Origin: Campylobacter sp. CCUG 57310
GTDB lineage: Bacteria; Campylobacterota; Campylobacteria; Campylobacterales; Campylobacteraceae
NCBI RefSeq assembly: GCF_013201975.1
Contig: NZ_CP053845.1
Coordinates: 248,001-312,000, forward strand
Direction of reading: 5' to 3'
Length of the DNA stretch: 64,000 bases
In this document: positions 24,776 through 37,086 of the stretch, piece after piece
Numbering within the stretch: position 1 is the first letter of the stretch
How the letters are laid out: each line of letters begins with the position of its first letter
The notes under the pieces: generated by a model
Databases searched by the model: none
Told to the model about the DNA's origin: nothing
Seen by the model: only the letters and a program-made list of their open reading frames with translations
Made by a program: the position numbers and the translations under genes

Positions 24776-25465
24776 ATGAAAATTTTTATATCTTTAATGC
24801 TTGGTTTTGTTTTGGTTTTTGGAAATGAAATTGATGAATTCGATGATGAATTTAAAGATAAGACCGAGGTGTTTGATCCGCTTTCGGGATACAATAGAGT
24901 AATGACGAACGTAAATGACTTTTTGTACGTAAATATTTTTAATCCCGCCATAAGAGGTTACAACTACGTGGTTCCGCAGCCCGCAAGAGAGGCTGCTGGA
25001 AATTTCTTTGACAATCTTTTATTTCCTCTTAGATTTGTAAATAACTTGCTTCAATTTAAATTTAAAGAAGCGGGCGAAGAAACGCTTAGGTTTGTCGCAA
25101 ATACGATAATAGGCTTTGGCGGACTAACCGACGGGGCTAAATACTATGACTTGCAAAGACATGATGAGGATTTTGGTCAAACTCTTGGATATTGGGGGGT
25201 TGGAAGCGGTTTTCACGTAGTTTTGCCGATTTTGGGACCTTCAAATTTACGCGATATAGTGGGCTTAGCCGGAGATTATTTCGCCGATCCTATAAGCTAT
25301 ATAAATCCTAGTTCAAGGGCGAGCGGTATTCAAATTTACAGAAGAGGCAACTCATGGTCGCTTGATCCTGATGCTTATGAAAATTTAAAAAAAGACGCGG
25401 TTGATTTATATCCGTTTTTACGCGATGCATACGAACAGCGTCGTAATTATTTGATAAAGGAATAA
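24776..25465 (+). CDS. mlaA: MlaA/VacJ-family outer membrane lipid-asymmetry protein
   Basis: 229 residues. It matches MlaA in the core (FDPLSGYNRVMTNVNDFLY, PQPAREAAGNFFDNLLFPLRFVNNLLQFK, FGQTLGYWGVGSGFHVVLPILGPSNLRD). MlaA removes misplaced phospholipids from the outer leaflet of the outer membrane and passes them to periplasmic MlaC. A signal peptide is present (residues 1-16), but there is no Cys near its end, so the usual lipobox is missing. It is the first gene of a three-gene operon with mlaC and an RND protein. Confidence 0.85.
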   Translation: MKIFISLMLGFVLVFGNEIDEFDDEFKDKTEVFDPLSGYNRVMTNVNDFLYVNIFNPAIRGYNYVVPQPAREAAGNFFDNLLFPLRFVNNLLQFKFKEAGEETLRFVANTIIGFGGLTDGAKYYDLQRHDEDFGQTLGYWGVGSGFHVVLPILGPSNLRDIVGLAGDYFADPISYINPSSRASGIQIYRRGNSWSLDPDAYENLKKDAVDLYPFLRDAYEQRRNYLIKE

Positions 25466-25466
25466 G

Positions 25467-26057
25467 ATGAAATTTTTTAAAATTATTTGCGCTTTGTTTT
25501 TAAGCGTTTCACTTTATGCTATAACCGAGAGTGAGATAAAGCCAAGCGTTGAGGCGGCGACAAAAAACGCTATTTCGGTTTTAAAGGATAAGGGCTTAAA
25601 CAACGATCAAAAAGCCGATAAAATTTTTGCTATATTTGATCCGTTTTTTGACTATAAACAAATGGCTAAAATAAGCCTTTCAAAGCGATACGACGCTTTA
25701 AGCGATACTCAAAAGCAGCAGTTTGACAAGGCGTTTGAAACAAGACTTAAAAGCTCGTATGTAGATAAGCTTTTAAGCTATAACGACCAAGAGATAAATT
25801 TAAAAGAGCACACAAAACCAAACGATAAAAGATACTGGCTAAACGGCGAGGTTGTAAGCGAAGGCAAAAGCTATCCTTTTGTCTATAAATTTTATGACGC
25901 TAAAGAGCGCGGTTGGCTTATATACGACCTTGATATTTTAGGCGTTAGTATAGTTCAGACTTATCGAAGTCAGTTTGGAAGCTTGCTTGAAAACGGCAGC
26001 TTTGATGATTTGCTAAAAAGGTTAGAAAGCGTAAATTTGCCCGAGGATAGCAAGTAA
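25467..26057 (+). CDS. MlaC-like periplasmic phospholipid carrier
   Basis: 196 residues with a Sec signal (MKFFKIICALFLSVSLYA). MlaC/Ttg2 family features are FDPFFDYKQMAKISL and the C-terminal half around YWLNGEVVSEGKSYPFVYKFYDAKERGWLIYDLDILGVSI. It shuttles phospholipid across the periplasm. It starts one base after the mlaA stop and lies five bases before the RND gene. Confidence 0.85.
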   Translation: MKFFKIICALFLSVSLYAITESEIKPSVEAATKNAISVLKDKGLNNDQKADKIFAIFDPFFDYKQMAKISLSKRYDALSDTQKQQFDKAFETRLKSSYVDKLLSYNDQEINLKEHTKPNDKRYWLNGEVVSEGKSYPFVYKFYDAKERGWLIYDLDILGVSIVQTYRSQFGSLLENGSFDDLLKRLESVNLPEDSK

Positions 26058-26062
26058 ATTTA

Positions 26063-28516
26063 ATGAAATCCATCTTTAAATTTATCGTTTTTTATCCTAA
26101 GCGAGTTATTGTTTCAGTCTTGCTTTTAACACTTGTTTTTGGATATTTTTCCACAAAACTTGCCATTGATGCCTCCACTGAGACGCTTTTGCTTGAAAAC
26201 GATAAAGACTTGGCTTTGTTTAGGGATGTTGCTAAAAGATATGCAAGCCCTAACTACTTAGTTGTCGCATACACTCCAAAAAACGAGCTTTTAGATGATG
26301 TTACGCTTGAAAAGATTAGAAATTTATCAAGTGAATTTGAGCAAAACGAGCTTGTTAAAAATGTCGTATCCATACTAAATGTCCCTCTGCTTCAAAGCTC
26401 AGGCGGTTCGCTTAGCGATATAGTAAAGCGAGTTCCTACTCTTGAAGATCAAGATATAAATAAAACCGCCGTGAAGCTGGAATTTGCAAGCAGTCCGCTA
26501 TATACAAACGCCCTTGTAAGCAAGGATCTAAAAACAACGGCGATCATCTTAAATTTAAAAGACGATAAAAGATACACGGAGCTTTTAAACGCTAGAAATT
26601 TGCTCTTAAATAAAGAACTAAACGGTACTTTAAGCGGAGACGATAAGCAAAATTTAAAAAGCGTAAATATTGAGTTTAAATCCTATCGCGACTCTTTGCG
26701 CGCAAAAGAGCAGGCTAGTATAGAGCATATAAGAGGCGTGATAGATAAATTTAGAGGCGATGAGACGCTGTTTTTAGGCGGAGTAAATATGATTGCAAGC
26801 GACATGGTAAGCTTCGTAAAATCGGATCTTTATACTTACGGTATAAGTGTAGCCTTGCTTTTGATATTTAGCCTTTGGCTCTTTTTTAGGCAAATTCGCT
26901 GGATCGTGCTGCCTATATTTATATGCGCGGTTAGCGTTATATTTGCAACGGGACTTTTTGGCTTTTTGGGCTGGGAGATAACGGTTATCTCATCAAATTT
27001 CATAGCTCTTCAGCTTATCATTACTATCTCGGTTGTGATTCACTTAACGGTTAGCTATAGGGAGTTTTTTATAACCAAGCCGAGCTTAAATCAACACCAG
27101 CTTGTATATCTAACGCTTAGGGATAAATTTCAGCCATCTTTCTTTGCGATATTTACGACCGTTATCGGCTTTTTATCGCTTGCGTTTTCCGACATAAAGC
27201 CCGTTATAATGCTTGGCGTGATGATGAGTACGAGCATATCCATTTCGCTTGTGCTTGCGTTTTTATTATTTGGCAGCGTAGTCTCTCTTCTTGATAAGCT
27301 CGCTCCCGTTAGGACGTTTGAGAGCAAATTTAACTTTACTAAAATTTGTGCAAATTTTGCTCTGAAATCCAAATTTGCAGTTTTTGCCGTAAGCGGACTT
27401 ATGCTTGCTTTTGGAATTTACGGAATTTCAAAACTTCGCGTTGAAAATAGCTTTATTGAGTATTTTAAAAGCTCAACCGAGATCAATAAAGGCATGCGGA
27501 TAATCGACACTAAACTCGGTGGCACGGTGCCTGTGGATGTACTTATAACATTTAAAGACACAAGTAAAGACGAGGGCGTAAACGAAGCGAAAGATGAATT
27601 TGAAGATGAGTTTAAGGCTAATGAAAACGAGGCTAAGTATTGGTTTAACAGCCATAAGATGAACATCGTAAAAAAAGTGCATACTCATCTTGAAGGCAAG
27701 GAATTTGTCGGAAAGGTTTCAAGTCTTGGCACGCTTTTAGAGATTATTGAAATTTTAAACGACGGAGTGATTGATGATTTCTTGCTAAGCGTTATGTATG
27801 AGCAGATGCCTGAAATTTATAAAGATATTATTTTAAGCCCTTATGTTAGCATCGCGGGTAATCAAGTGAGATTTTCGCTTAGGACTATTGACTCTGATGA
27901 GAGGCTTAGACGAGATGAGTTTTTAAAAACGCTTGAAAGCGAGATCGTAAATTTAACCAAAGACGATAACGTGAAAGTCGAGATAAGCGGCGCAATGGTG
28001 CTTTATAACAATATGCTTCAAAGCCTTATTTACTCGCAGATTGATTCTTTCGGTTTTGTCGTTTTAACTCTTTTTGTGATATTTTGCGTCATTTTTAAGA
28101 GCGTAAAACTTGCGATTATCAGCATTATCACAAATATCATCCCGCTTTGCGTGGTCTTTGGAGTGATGGGCGCGGCAGCGATTCCGCTTGATATCATGAG
28201 TATTACTATAGCTTCCATAAGTATCGGTATCGGCGTGGATGACATTATTCATTATATCCATAGATACCGCGAAGAGCGACGAAGCAAAAGCGTGGCGGAG
28301 AGTATAAAAGCCTCGCACGCAAGCATAGGTTATGCGATGTATTATACTTCCTTTGCTATATTTTTAGGCTTTAGCGTGATGGTTACTAGTAACTTTATCC
28401 CGACTATTTATTTTGGATTGCTTACCGATTTGGTTATGGTTATGATGCTACTTGGCGCATTGGTGCTTTTGCCTGCGCTTATTCATACGTTTTATGCAAA
28501 AAGCGTTGTTGAGTAA
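26063..28516 (+). CDS. RND/MMPL-family lipid exporter
   Basis: 817 residues: N-terminal helix, periplasmic domain (about 30-250), six-helix block (250-420), second periplasmic domain (430-680) and second helix block (680-815), the RND/MMPL layout. GIGVDDIIHYIHRYREERR (about 735-755) is the conserved DDxxxY helix region thought to carry proton relay. The mlaFEDB ABC system is absent here, and the same gene trio exists in C. jejuni, so this pump probably works with MlaA and MlaC in lipid transport. Confidence 0.8.
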   Translation: MKSIFKFIVFYPKRVIVSVLLLTLVFGYFSTKLAIDASTETLLLENDKDLALFRDVAKRYASPNYLVVAYTPKNELLDDVTLEKIRNLSSEFEQNELVKNVVSILNVPLLQSSGGSLSDIVKRVPTLEDQDINKTAVKLEFASSPLYTNALVSKDLKTTAIILNLKDDKRYTELLNARNLLLNKELNGTLSGDDKQNLKSVNIEFKSYRDSLRAKEQASIEHIRGVIDKFRGDETLFLGGVNMIASDMVSFVKSDLYTYGISVALLLIFSLWLFFRQIRWIVLPIFICAVSVIFATGLFGFLGWEITVISSNFIALQLIITISVVIHLTVSYREFFITKPSLNQHQLVYLTLRDKFQPSFFAIFTTVIGFLSLAFSDIKPVIMLGVMMSTSISISLVLAFLLFGSVVSLLDKLAPVRTFESKFNFTKICANFALKSKFAVFAVSGLMLAFGIYGISKLRVENSFIEYFKSSTEINKGMRIIDTKLGGTVPVDVLITFKDTSKDEGVNEAKDEFEDEFKANENEAKYWFNSHKMNIVKKVHTHLEGKEFVGKVSSLGTLLEIIEILNDGVIDDFLLSVMYEQMPEIYKDIILSPYVSIAGNQVRFSLRTIDSDERLRRDEFLKTLESEIVNLTKDDNVKVEISGAMVLYNNMLQSLIYSQIDSFGFVVLTLFVIFCVIFKSVKLAIISIITNIIPLCVVFGVMGAAAIPLDIMSITIASISIGIGVDDIIHYIHRYREERRSKSVAESIKASHASIGYAMYYTSFAIFLGFSVMVTSNFIPTIYFGLLTDLVMVMMLLGALVLLPALIHTFYAKSVVE

Positions 28517-28545
28517 GTAAATCTAGCTTTTGAGTTGGGCTAAAT

Positions 28546-29136
28546 TTACTTTATAACTCTTAAAAACGAATAAACATCATTTACGCCTTCGATATGCTTA
28601 GCATACCAAATGGCGTGTTTTTCTTGCTCGATATCGGTTATTATGCCTGTAAATACGACATTGCATTGCACTACGCTAACCCTTATGCTAGTGCCGCTTA
28701 TCTTGCTATCTGCAAAGAGGTTATTTTTAAGCGCAAGCATTATGTTTAGGCTGTTTTCGCATTTTTTTTCGTCGCTTGGAAATCTTATATAAGTGTAAAT
28801 TTTTTCAACCTCGGCGGTATCTTTGGCTAAATTTATAAGTTTTGTTTTATGATCCATATCAGGCACTATGCCTATTAGATAGACGTTGCCGTAAAAGCTC
28901 TCTACGTCGATATCAAGGTTGCTAAGTCCTGAAGAGGCTAAAATTTTGCTTTGAATTTTTGTTTTGATAACCTTGTCTTTTGTTATTGCGTAGATTCCTC
29001 GCTCGTCTTGAGAGATGAGATATGCGTCATAGACGTTTAGCCCTGTAAGCGGAGATGGGATGCTGGTAAAAATTTCTAAACATCCGTTTGAAAACAGTGC
29101 AAAAAACAAATTTATAAATACAAATCTAAATTTCAT
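28546..29136 (-). CDS. Lipoprotein with two BON domains
   Basis: 196 residues. A lipobox-like LFSNGC is near residue 19, then two BON domains (about 55-115 and 125-196; e.g. DVESFYGNVYLIGIVPDMDHKTKLINLAKDTAEVEKI), as in DolP/OsmY. BON domains bind phospholipid in the periplasm. It converges with the lipid-transport operon, 29 bases from its end, so a linked envelope role is reasonable. ATG at 29136 is chosen over a TTG two codons upstream. Confidence 0.82.
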   Translation of the reverse strand: MKFRFVFINLFFALFSNGCLEIFTSIPSPLTGLNVYDAYLISQDERGIYAITKDKVIKTKIQSKILASSGLSNLDIDVESFYGNVYLIGIVPDMDHKTKLINLAKDTAEVEKIYTYIRFPSDEKKCENSLNIMLALKNNLFADSKISGTSIRVSVVQCNVVFTGIITDIEQEKHAIWYAKHIEGVNDVYSFLRVIK

Positions 29137-29201
29137 AAACAACTCGTTAATAATTTGCCTGAAATCGTATAAAATTCAAACTAAAATTTATATAAATCTG
29201 A

Positions 29202-29207
29202 TATAAT
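29202..29207 (+). promoter_or_regulatory. -10 box of selC
   Basis: TATAAT 13 bases before the tRNA-Sec gene, in an A/T-rich stretch; fits a stable RNA promoter with start near 29215. Confidence 0.6.
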
Positions 29208-29220
29208 CCAGATAGTCTTT

Positions 29221-29318
29221 GGAGGATAAAGCGATCTGGTGGCGCTCGCGGACTTCAAATCCGATGACGGGGCGGTTGACCGCTTCGTGGGGAGTTCGAT
29301 TCTCTCATCCTCTCGCCA
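29221..29318 (+). tRNA. selC: Selenocysteine tRNA (anticodon TCA)
   Basis: 98 bases ending in an encoded CCA. Acceptor strands are GGAGGAT and ATCCTCT (one G-T pair). The anticodon arm CGGA-CTTCAAA-TCCG carries TCA at 29255-29257. The long variable arm has a GCGG-TTGA-CCGC stem, and the T arm is GGGAG-TTCGATT-CTCTC. The extended variable arm and UCA anticodon identify tRNA-Sec, which inserts selenocysteine at the UGA codons of fdhA and selD found in this window. Confidence 0.95.
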
Positions 29319-29436
29319 ATTCCTAGCTAATTACATTTTTATTTTAATGTTTAAATTATATTAAAAAAAGAAAAATCCGATATAATACTCTCTATTAAAT
29401 TTTCATTATAGTTTTTAGGGCATTTGGTATAAAATA

Positions 29437-32400
29437 ATGTTTTTACACAAGAATAAAAATTTATCTTTCAACATCTTAAATAAAATTTATTTTGCAAATT
29501 TTATGACCACTATTGCTATATTTTGCATTATCGCTTTTGGATTAAGTTTGAAATTTGACGATGTAAAAGATAACGTATATGCCAACAATAGATACTTTAG
29601 AAATGTTATTACCACTCACTCAAGAACGGTTGCAGCAGAGCTTGATTTATTGCAAAAATATATAATTTCTAATAGCTCTGACATTGGAACCATACTTGAT
29701 TACGCCTTTCGCAATAAAGAGGAGTATCACGCCTTTTATGTGCTTGACTCTAATGGCAATATCGAATTTTCAACTCTAAAAAGCAACGAGATCAATAAAG
29801 ATTATAGAGTATTTTTTGCTTCAAAGCCGTGGGAAGGTAAATTCGTAGATAGAATTTATAAATCCAAATTTAGCTTTGCGACAAGTGATATTCCCACTAG
29901 ATTTATCGCTAAAGATCTTGGAAACGGCAAAATTTTAGTTGCCGAGATTAAATTTGATTTTATCTATGGAGAGCTTACGCAAGCTTATGACGATAAGGGG
30001 GCTAACTCTTTTATCATAAACGGCGACGGTAAAATTTTATTTCATCAAAATATAGATCTTGTGCTTGAGCAAAAGACTATATTTGATCTTTACGGCGTAA
30101 GGGCTGATTATCTTACGAATAACGAAATACAAACCAGCGATTTTGGCTCAAAAAATTTCGATATTTATCTTATTAGATATATACCTGAAGAGGATATGGC
30201 GATAGTTACTTATCGCTCTTTTGATAGTATTTTTGGCACAAACTGGCTGTTTTTGCTGATATCAATTACATTTTTATTCTCTTGCCTGCTGCTCATTTTT
30301 ATCGATGTTAGAGTTACTAAAGATAAGGTCATAAAGCCTATTCTTTCGATTAAAAAACTCATTAAAAAGATGGAAAACGAAGAGGATATTAAGCAGTATG
30401 TAAGTGCTAAACATATAACCGATTTTAACGAGATAATAAACGGTATTATTAAAATCTATCAGGATTTTGACGTTAAAAAGACAGCTTATCTTGAGCATGA
30501 TAAGAAATTTGGCTATCTATTTAAGAAAGGCCCTCTTGTTATATTGCTAATCAATGCTAAAACAGGCGATATCATAGAGGCAAGTGCAAAAGCTTTGGAA
30601 TTTTACGGCCTTGAGCAAGAGGGGATGATTGGCAAGAATTTAAATTCCTTAAATGCCATAGAGTCAAAAGATATAAACATCATCTCTCACGGAAATATCG
30701 ACGATACGATAGTTTATGAAACCAAGCAAAGAGTTTCAAACGGCGATATCAAAGATGTCATCATAAGCAGAAAAAATATCGATGTGAATGATTACAAGAT
30801 AGGTTTTTGCGTCATCCAAGACGTTACTTACGAAAATATGATGAGAGAGAATTTAAAGAAAGAAAACGAGACGAATTTCTACTCTCCGGTATTTACCATA
30901 TCTTGGAAAAACGGCTTTTTAGAAGATATTATAAATGTATCCTCAAACACGCAAAGCATACTTGGATACAAGATCGAAGAGATGCTTGATAGCAATTTTA
31001 GCTTCAAAGATATTATTCATCCTGAGGATTTTATTAAAATTTTTAATGAATTTAACATCAAATTTAGACTCTTTGGGCTTAACTTTTCTAAAAAAGAGTA
31101 TGAGTCTTTACAAACTTGCAGACTTATAAAGAAAAATTTAGAGATCATCACTTGTAATATCTTCATCAAATTTATCTCAAATGACGGCAAGAACGTCAGC
31201 GAAATCATAGGGTATTTTATAAATAACGAGCTTATTAAAAAGGTAAGCGTAGAATACGCGGATATAAACAAATCCGTTCCTATAAGCGTTCAAAAAGAGT
31301 CAAAAGACTATAAACTAATTGCCGATAAGTATAAAAATATAGTTTCAAATTTATTCTTGCATTCAAAAGAGGGTATAGCGCTTGTCGGTACGGATAGTAA
31401 ATTTATAGACATAAATGATACTTTTAGCGATATTACGGGATATTCTAAAGAAGAGATCATCGGCAAGCCTTCAAGCGTATTAAAATCGGGCGTGCATGAT
31501 AATAAATTTTATTCCAATCTATGGAAAAAAGCCGTTGAAAACGGTTATTGGAGCGGTAATATATGGAATAAGCGCAAAAACGGCGAGAAATATCTCGAGT
31601 TTTTAACCATAAGCGCAATTTACGACAGCAACGGAAGTATCGAGTATTTCTTGGCTATTTTTTCAGATATTTCAAGTATGAAGGCAAAAGAGGATAAATT
31701 AGAGCAAATCGCTTATTACGATCCGCTTACCAAGCTTCCAAATAGATTTTTATTCTCAAAGCGTCTTGAAGAGGCTATGAAGGCGGCGGCGCAGTCTGAA
31801 AATTTATTAGCCCTTATCTACATCGATATAGATGACTTTAAGCCTATAAACGACCTTTACGGACATAGTATAGGCGATCAATTCCTTATAGAAGTTACCA
31901 GAAATATAAATAGCGTAATCAAGGCAAACGATACATTGGCTAGAATTGGTGGCGATGAATTCGTAGCCATCGTAAATGACATATACGATCACAAGCAAGC
32001 CGAAGAGATACTAAACAGCATACTAAAAGCGGCAAATAAAGATATATACATAAATTACAAAAAATTAAAAGTAAGCATTAGCGTAGGCGTAAGCTTGTAT
32101 CCTCAAAAGGCGGACATAAGGCAAGAGACATTGATCGAGCAGTCCGATTGGGCGATGTATCAGTCAAAATTATCGGGCAAAAACAAATTTTATATCTTTG
32201 ATCCAGAATCTGATAGAAATTTTAGAGACAAATACGCGGTTGCCGATAGAATTGCAACCAGCCTTGCAAGCAATGAGTTTAAAATAGCTTACCAGCCTAT
32301 CATAGAGATAAAAACCGGCAAAATTTCCGCTCTTGAGTCCTTTGTCAGATGGAAATCAAGTAGTGTTTCCATACTACATGAAGAGATCTTGCCTCTTGTT

Positions 32401-33327
32401 TCAAAAGATTATATATACGATGATTTGGTCATTTGGAATATAAAAAATGCGCTTAGAGATCAGGAATTTTTAGCAAAAGAGCATGGACTTAACTTAAAAG
32501 TCAGCGTAAATGTAACGCTTGAGCTTCTTTATAAGATGAATTTTATAGATAAATTTAAGATTATCGTCGAAGAAGGATATGAGAATTTACATATGCTTGA
32601 GTTTAATATAAACAACTCAAATTCCTTTAAACAGCCTGATGACGATGAAACATTGGAGGTTTATACCGAACAAGGCGTTACCTTTGCGCTTGATGAATTC
32701 GGCTCAAATTCCGCTTCGCTTCAAATTTTAAAAGACATCCACGCCGATAAGCTAAAAGTCTCAAAATACTTAAGCTTAAGTGCGGTAAACGGAGCCGATA
32801 GCCTTATCATACTTCGCGCGATACTCTCTCTTTCAAACGCATTTTCTAAGGATGTAGTTGCAAAAGGAGTTGAGACTTCAAGTAATATGAGACTGCTCAT
32901 AAAAGCAGGATACCAAAAGCTTCAAGGTGGGTATATAGCGCCTCCTATGAAGATTGAAAGCATTAAAAAATGGTCAGATAACTATCAAATTCCAGAGCAA
33001 TTTAAAGAACTAAGAGCGCTGAATGAAGATGATATGATGTGGTGTAATTTAGCCGTTATGCATAGAGTTTGGATAAGAAGCTTGCTTGATATGCTAAGTG
33101 CTTCAAATTTAGGCAGACTTGACACCAAAGAATTTGCCAAAGAATATACCGCTATGATGATAAACGTCTATAAAAAACATATAGAGGATACGCACAAAGT
33201 AGCCATTCATGTAGAGATAAGCGATATAATCATGAATATTTTGACAAATCTTGACAGCAAGCAAGATATCTCTAAACTTGTGTTAAATTTAAAAACCAAG
33301 CGAGATAAGCTGCTTGATTTAGAGTAA
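29437..33327 (+). CDS. Sensor protein: Cache-PAS-GGDEF-degenerate EAL
   Basis: 1296 residues. Two membrane helices (about 22-42 and 268-288) flank a periplasmic Cache-like domain. Three PAS-like segments follow (about 360-460, 480-600, 640-750), then GGDEF (ARIGGDEFV, near 836-844), then an EAL-like domain. The GGDEF motif is intact, so it can make cyclic-di-GMP. The I-site reads KAND instead of RxxD. The EAL motif reads ESF, the DDFG motif reads DEFG and the EGVE glutamate is Lys, so phosphodiesterase activity is unlikely. The last 120 residues are helical and unassigned. It lies just upstream of hisZ. Confidence 0.85.
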   Translation: MFLHKNKNLSFNILNKIYFANFMTTIAIFCIIAFGLSLKFDDVKDNVYANNRYFRNVITTHSRTVAAELDLLQKYIISNSSDIGTILDYAFRNKEEYHAFYVLDSNGNIEFSTLKSNEINKDYRVFFASKPWEGKFVDRIYKSKFSFATSDIPTRFIAKDLGNGKILVAEIKFDFIYGELTQAYDDKGANSFIINGDGKILFHQNIDLVLEQKTIFDLYGVRADYLTNNEIQTSDFGSKNFDIYLIRYIPEEDMAIVTYRSFDSIFGTNWLFLLISITFLFSCLLLIFIDVRVTKDKVIKPILSIKKLIKKMENEEDIKQYVSAKHITDFNEIINGIIKIYQDFDVKKTAYLEHDKKFGYLFKKGPLVILLINAKTGDIIEASAKALEFYGLEQEGMIGKNLNSLNAIESKDINIISHGNIDDTIVYETKQRVSNGDIKDVIISRKNIDVNDYKIGFCVIQDVTYENMMRENLKKENETNFYSPVFTISWKNGFLEDIINVSSNTQSILGYKIEEMLDSNFSFKDIIHPEDFIKIFNEFNIKFRLFGLNFSKKEYESLQTCRLIKKNLEIITCNIFIKFISNDGKNVSEIIGYFINNELIKKVSVEYADINKSVPISVQKESKDYKLIADKYKNIVSNLFLHSKEGIALVGTDSKFIDINDTFSDITGYSKEEIIGKPSSVLKSGVHDNKFYSNLWKKAVENGYWSGNIWNKRKNGEKYLEFLTISAIYDSNGSIEYFLAIFSDISSMKAKEDKLEQIAYYDPLTKLPNRFLFSKRLEEAMKAAAQSENLLALIYIDIDDFKPINDLYGHSIGDQFLIEVTRNINSVIKANDTLARIGGDEFVAIVNDIYDHKQAEEILNSILKAANKDIYINYKKLKVSISVGVSLYPQKADIRQETLIEQSDWAMYQSKLSGKNKFYIFDPESDRNFRDKYAVADRIATSLASNEFKIAYQPIIEIKTGKISALESFVRWKSSSVSILHEEILPLVSKDYIYDDLVIWNIKNALRDQEFLAKEHGLNLKVSVNVTLELLYKMNFIDKFKIIVEEGYENLHMLEFNINNSNSFKQPDDDETLEVYTEQGVTFALDEFGSNSASLQILKDIHADKLKVSKYLSLSAVNGADSLIILRAILSLSNAFSKDVVAKGVETSSNMRLLIKAGYQKLQGGYIAPPMKIESIKKWSDNYQIPEQFKELRALNEDDMMWCNLAVMHRVWIRSLLDMLSASNLGRLDTKEFAKEYTAMMINVYKKHIEDTHKVAIHVEISDIIMNILTNLDSKQDISKLVLNLKTKRDKLLDLE

Positions 33328-33336
33328 GGATGGGCT

Positions 33337-35889
<2,553 letters not shown>

Positions 35890-35893
<4 letters not shown>

Positions 35894-36477
35894 AGAAAAT
35901 TTTAATTTTATTGCTGCTGAATTTGGCTCTTTTTGGTTTTGAAGTGCCGGTTGATTGTGTTTCTATATTTGAATCCAGAAAAGCCGAGCTTTTAAAAGAA
36001 GTTGAAAAGATAGATGAAGCCAAACAAGGACTTGAGGCATTTCAGGCTTCATCAAAAGCTCTGTTTAACGAGCGCAATATCCAACTTGCTAAAAAAGAAG
36101 CCGAGATAAACGCGACACTTGAAAAAATCGAAGCAAAAAAGAAAGATATCGAAAATTTACTCAAGAGAAACGATGAAATTTTAGCCGAGCTTAAGACGAT
36201 GACTACCGATAAGGTTAGCGAAGCTTACGGCAAGATGAAGGATCAATCCGCCGCTGATGTGCTAAGCGCTATGGATAGAGCAAATGCCGCTACTATAATG
36301 TATGCGCTGGCTCCTAAAAAAATTTCAACTATCATGGCTAAAATGCCGCCTAATATAGCTTCGGAGATAACGTTACTGCTTCAAAAGGGTCCGCCGTTTA
36401 TGCATAGCGAATCAAACGCGACTTCAGGCAGTGATAGTTCGCCCGAAGGACCTGCGGGAAATCTGCTAAATTTTTAA
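35890..36477 (+). CDS. MotE-like periplasmic coiled-coil protein
   Basis: 195 residues. Sec signal (KKILILLLLNLALFGF), long coiled coil (about 35-115), then a MgtE-N/FliG-like domain (AADVLSAMDRANAATIMYALAPKKISTIMAKMPPNIASEITLLL). This layout is MotE, the periplasmic chaperone of MotC or a motor scaffold in Helicobacter and Campylobacter. It starts at TTG (35890) overlapping the FliJ-like stop. The C-terminal tail is low-complexity (SNATSGSDSSPEGPAG). Confidence 0.75.
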
Positions 36478-36498
36478 AATTTAACCTACTTTTACCTT

Positions 36499-36523
36499 TT
36501 TTTGGCTAAAATTCAGCCAAAAA
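36499..36523 (+). promoter_or_regulatory. Hairpin before the DUF507 gene
   Basis: TTTTTGGCT and AGCCAAAAA form a 9-bp stem with a 7-base loop, 21 bases after the motE-like stop and 12 bases before the next ATG. It may be an internal terminator or attenuator; no U-run follows. Confidence 0.45.
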
Positions 36524-36534
36524 GAGAGGTAAAT

Positions 36535-37086
36535 ATGCGTATTAAACTACCACACACTCCCTATATTGCACAAAAAATCGCAATTGATCTATTAAAATCC
36601 GGATTTGTTACTTTAAATAAAGGTGTTGAGCCTCTTGCAGCTCTTGCTAAAGAAATTTTAGATGATGATTTAAACCGCGAAAGAGCGCTTGAAGAGCGAG
36701 TTAATGAGGTCTTGGAAGAGAATGAAAACGAGATGGAATTTATGCAAGTGGATAGAAAAAATATGTTTTGGCTCGTTAAGAAAAAACTCGCAAAAGAGTA
36801 TAACGTAATACTTGCTTATGAAGATCGTTTTAATAACGTTGCTCACCTCATCCTTGAGGCCGCTTGGAAAAAAAGCCTGATGGACTATACCGTTTCTGAA
36901 AATAGAATTAAAAACATAATTTATGGCTCGATAGAAAACTATATTAAAACCTACGAAAAGCTTGAAGATGAGGTTATCGCAAAGATTGATAACTATAAGC
37001 GCAAGCTGATACCGGGTACCGAAGAGTATGATATCGTGTTTGAAAAGCTTTATGAAGAAGAGCTAAGAAAAAAAGGAATGCTTTAA
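36535..37086 (+). CDS. DUF507-family protein
   Basis: 183 residues, charged and helical. It begins MRIKLPHTPYIAQKIAIDLL and repeats a similar pattern in its second half, typical of DUF507. Function is unknown; the family is widespread in Campylobacterota and Aquificae. The ATG at 36535 follows AGAGAGGTAAAT. The stop overlaps the carA ATG by one base (TAATG). Confidence 0.8.
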   Translation: MRIKLPHTPYIAQKIAIDLLKSGFVTLNKGVEPLAALAKEILDDDLNRERALEERVNEVLEENENEMEFMQVDRKNMFWLVKKKLAKEYNVILAYEDRFNNVAHLILEAAWKKSLMDYTVSENRIKNIIYGSIENYIKTYEKLEDEVIAKIDNYKRKLIPGTEEYDIVFEKLYEEELRKKGML

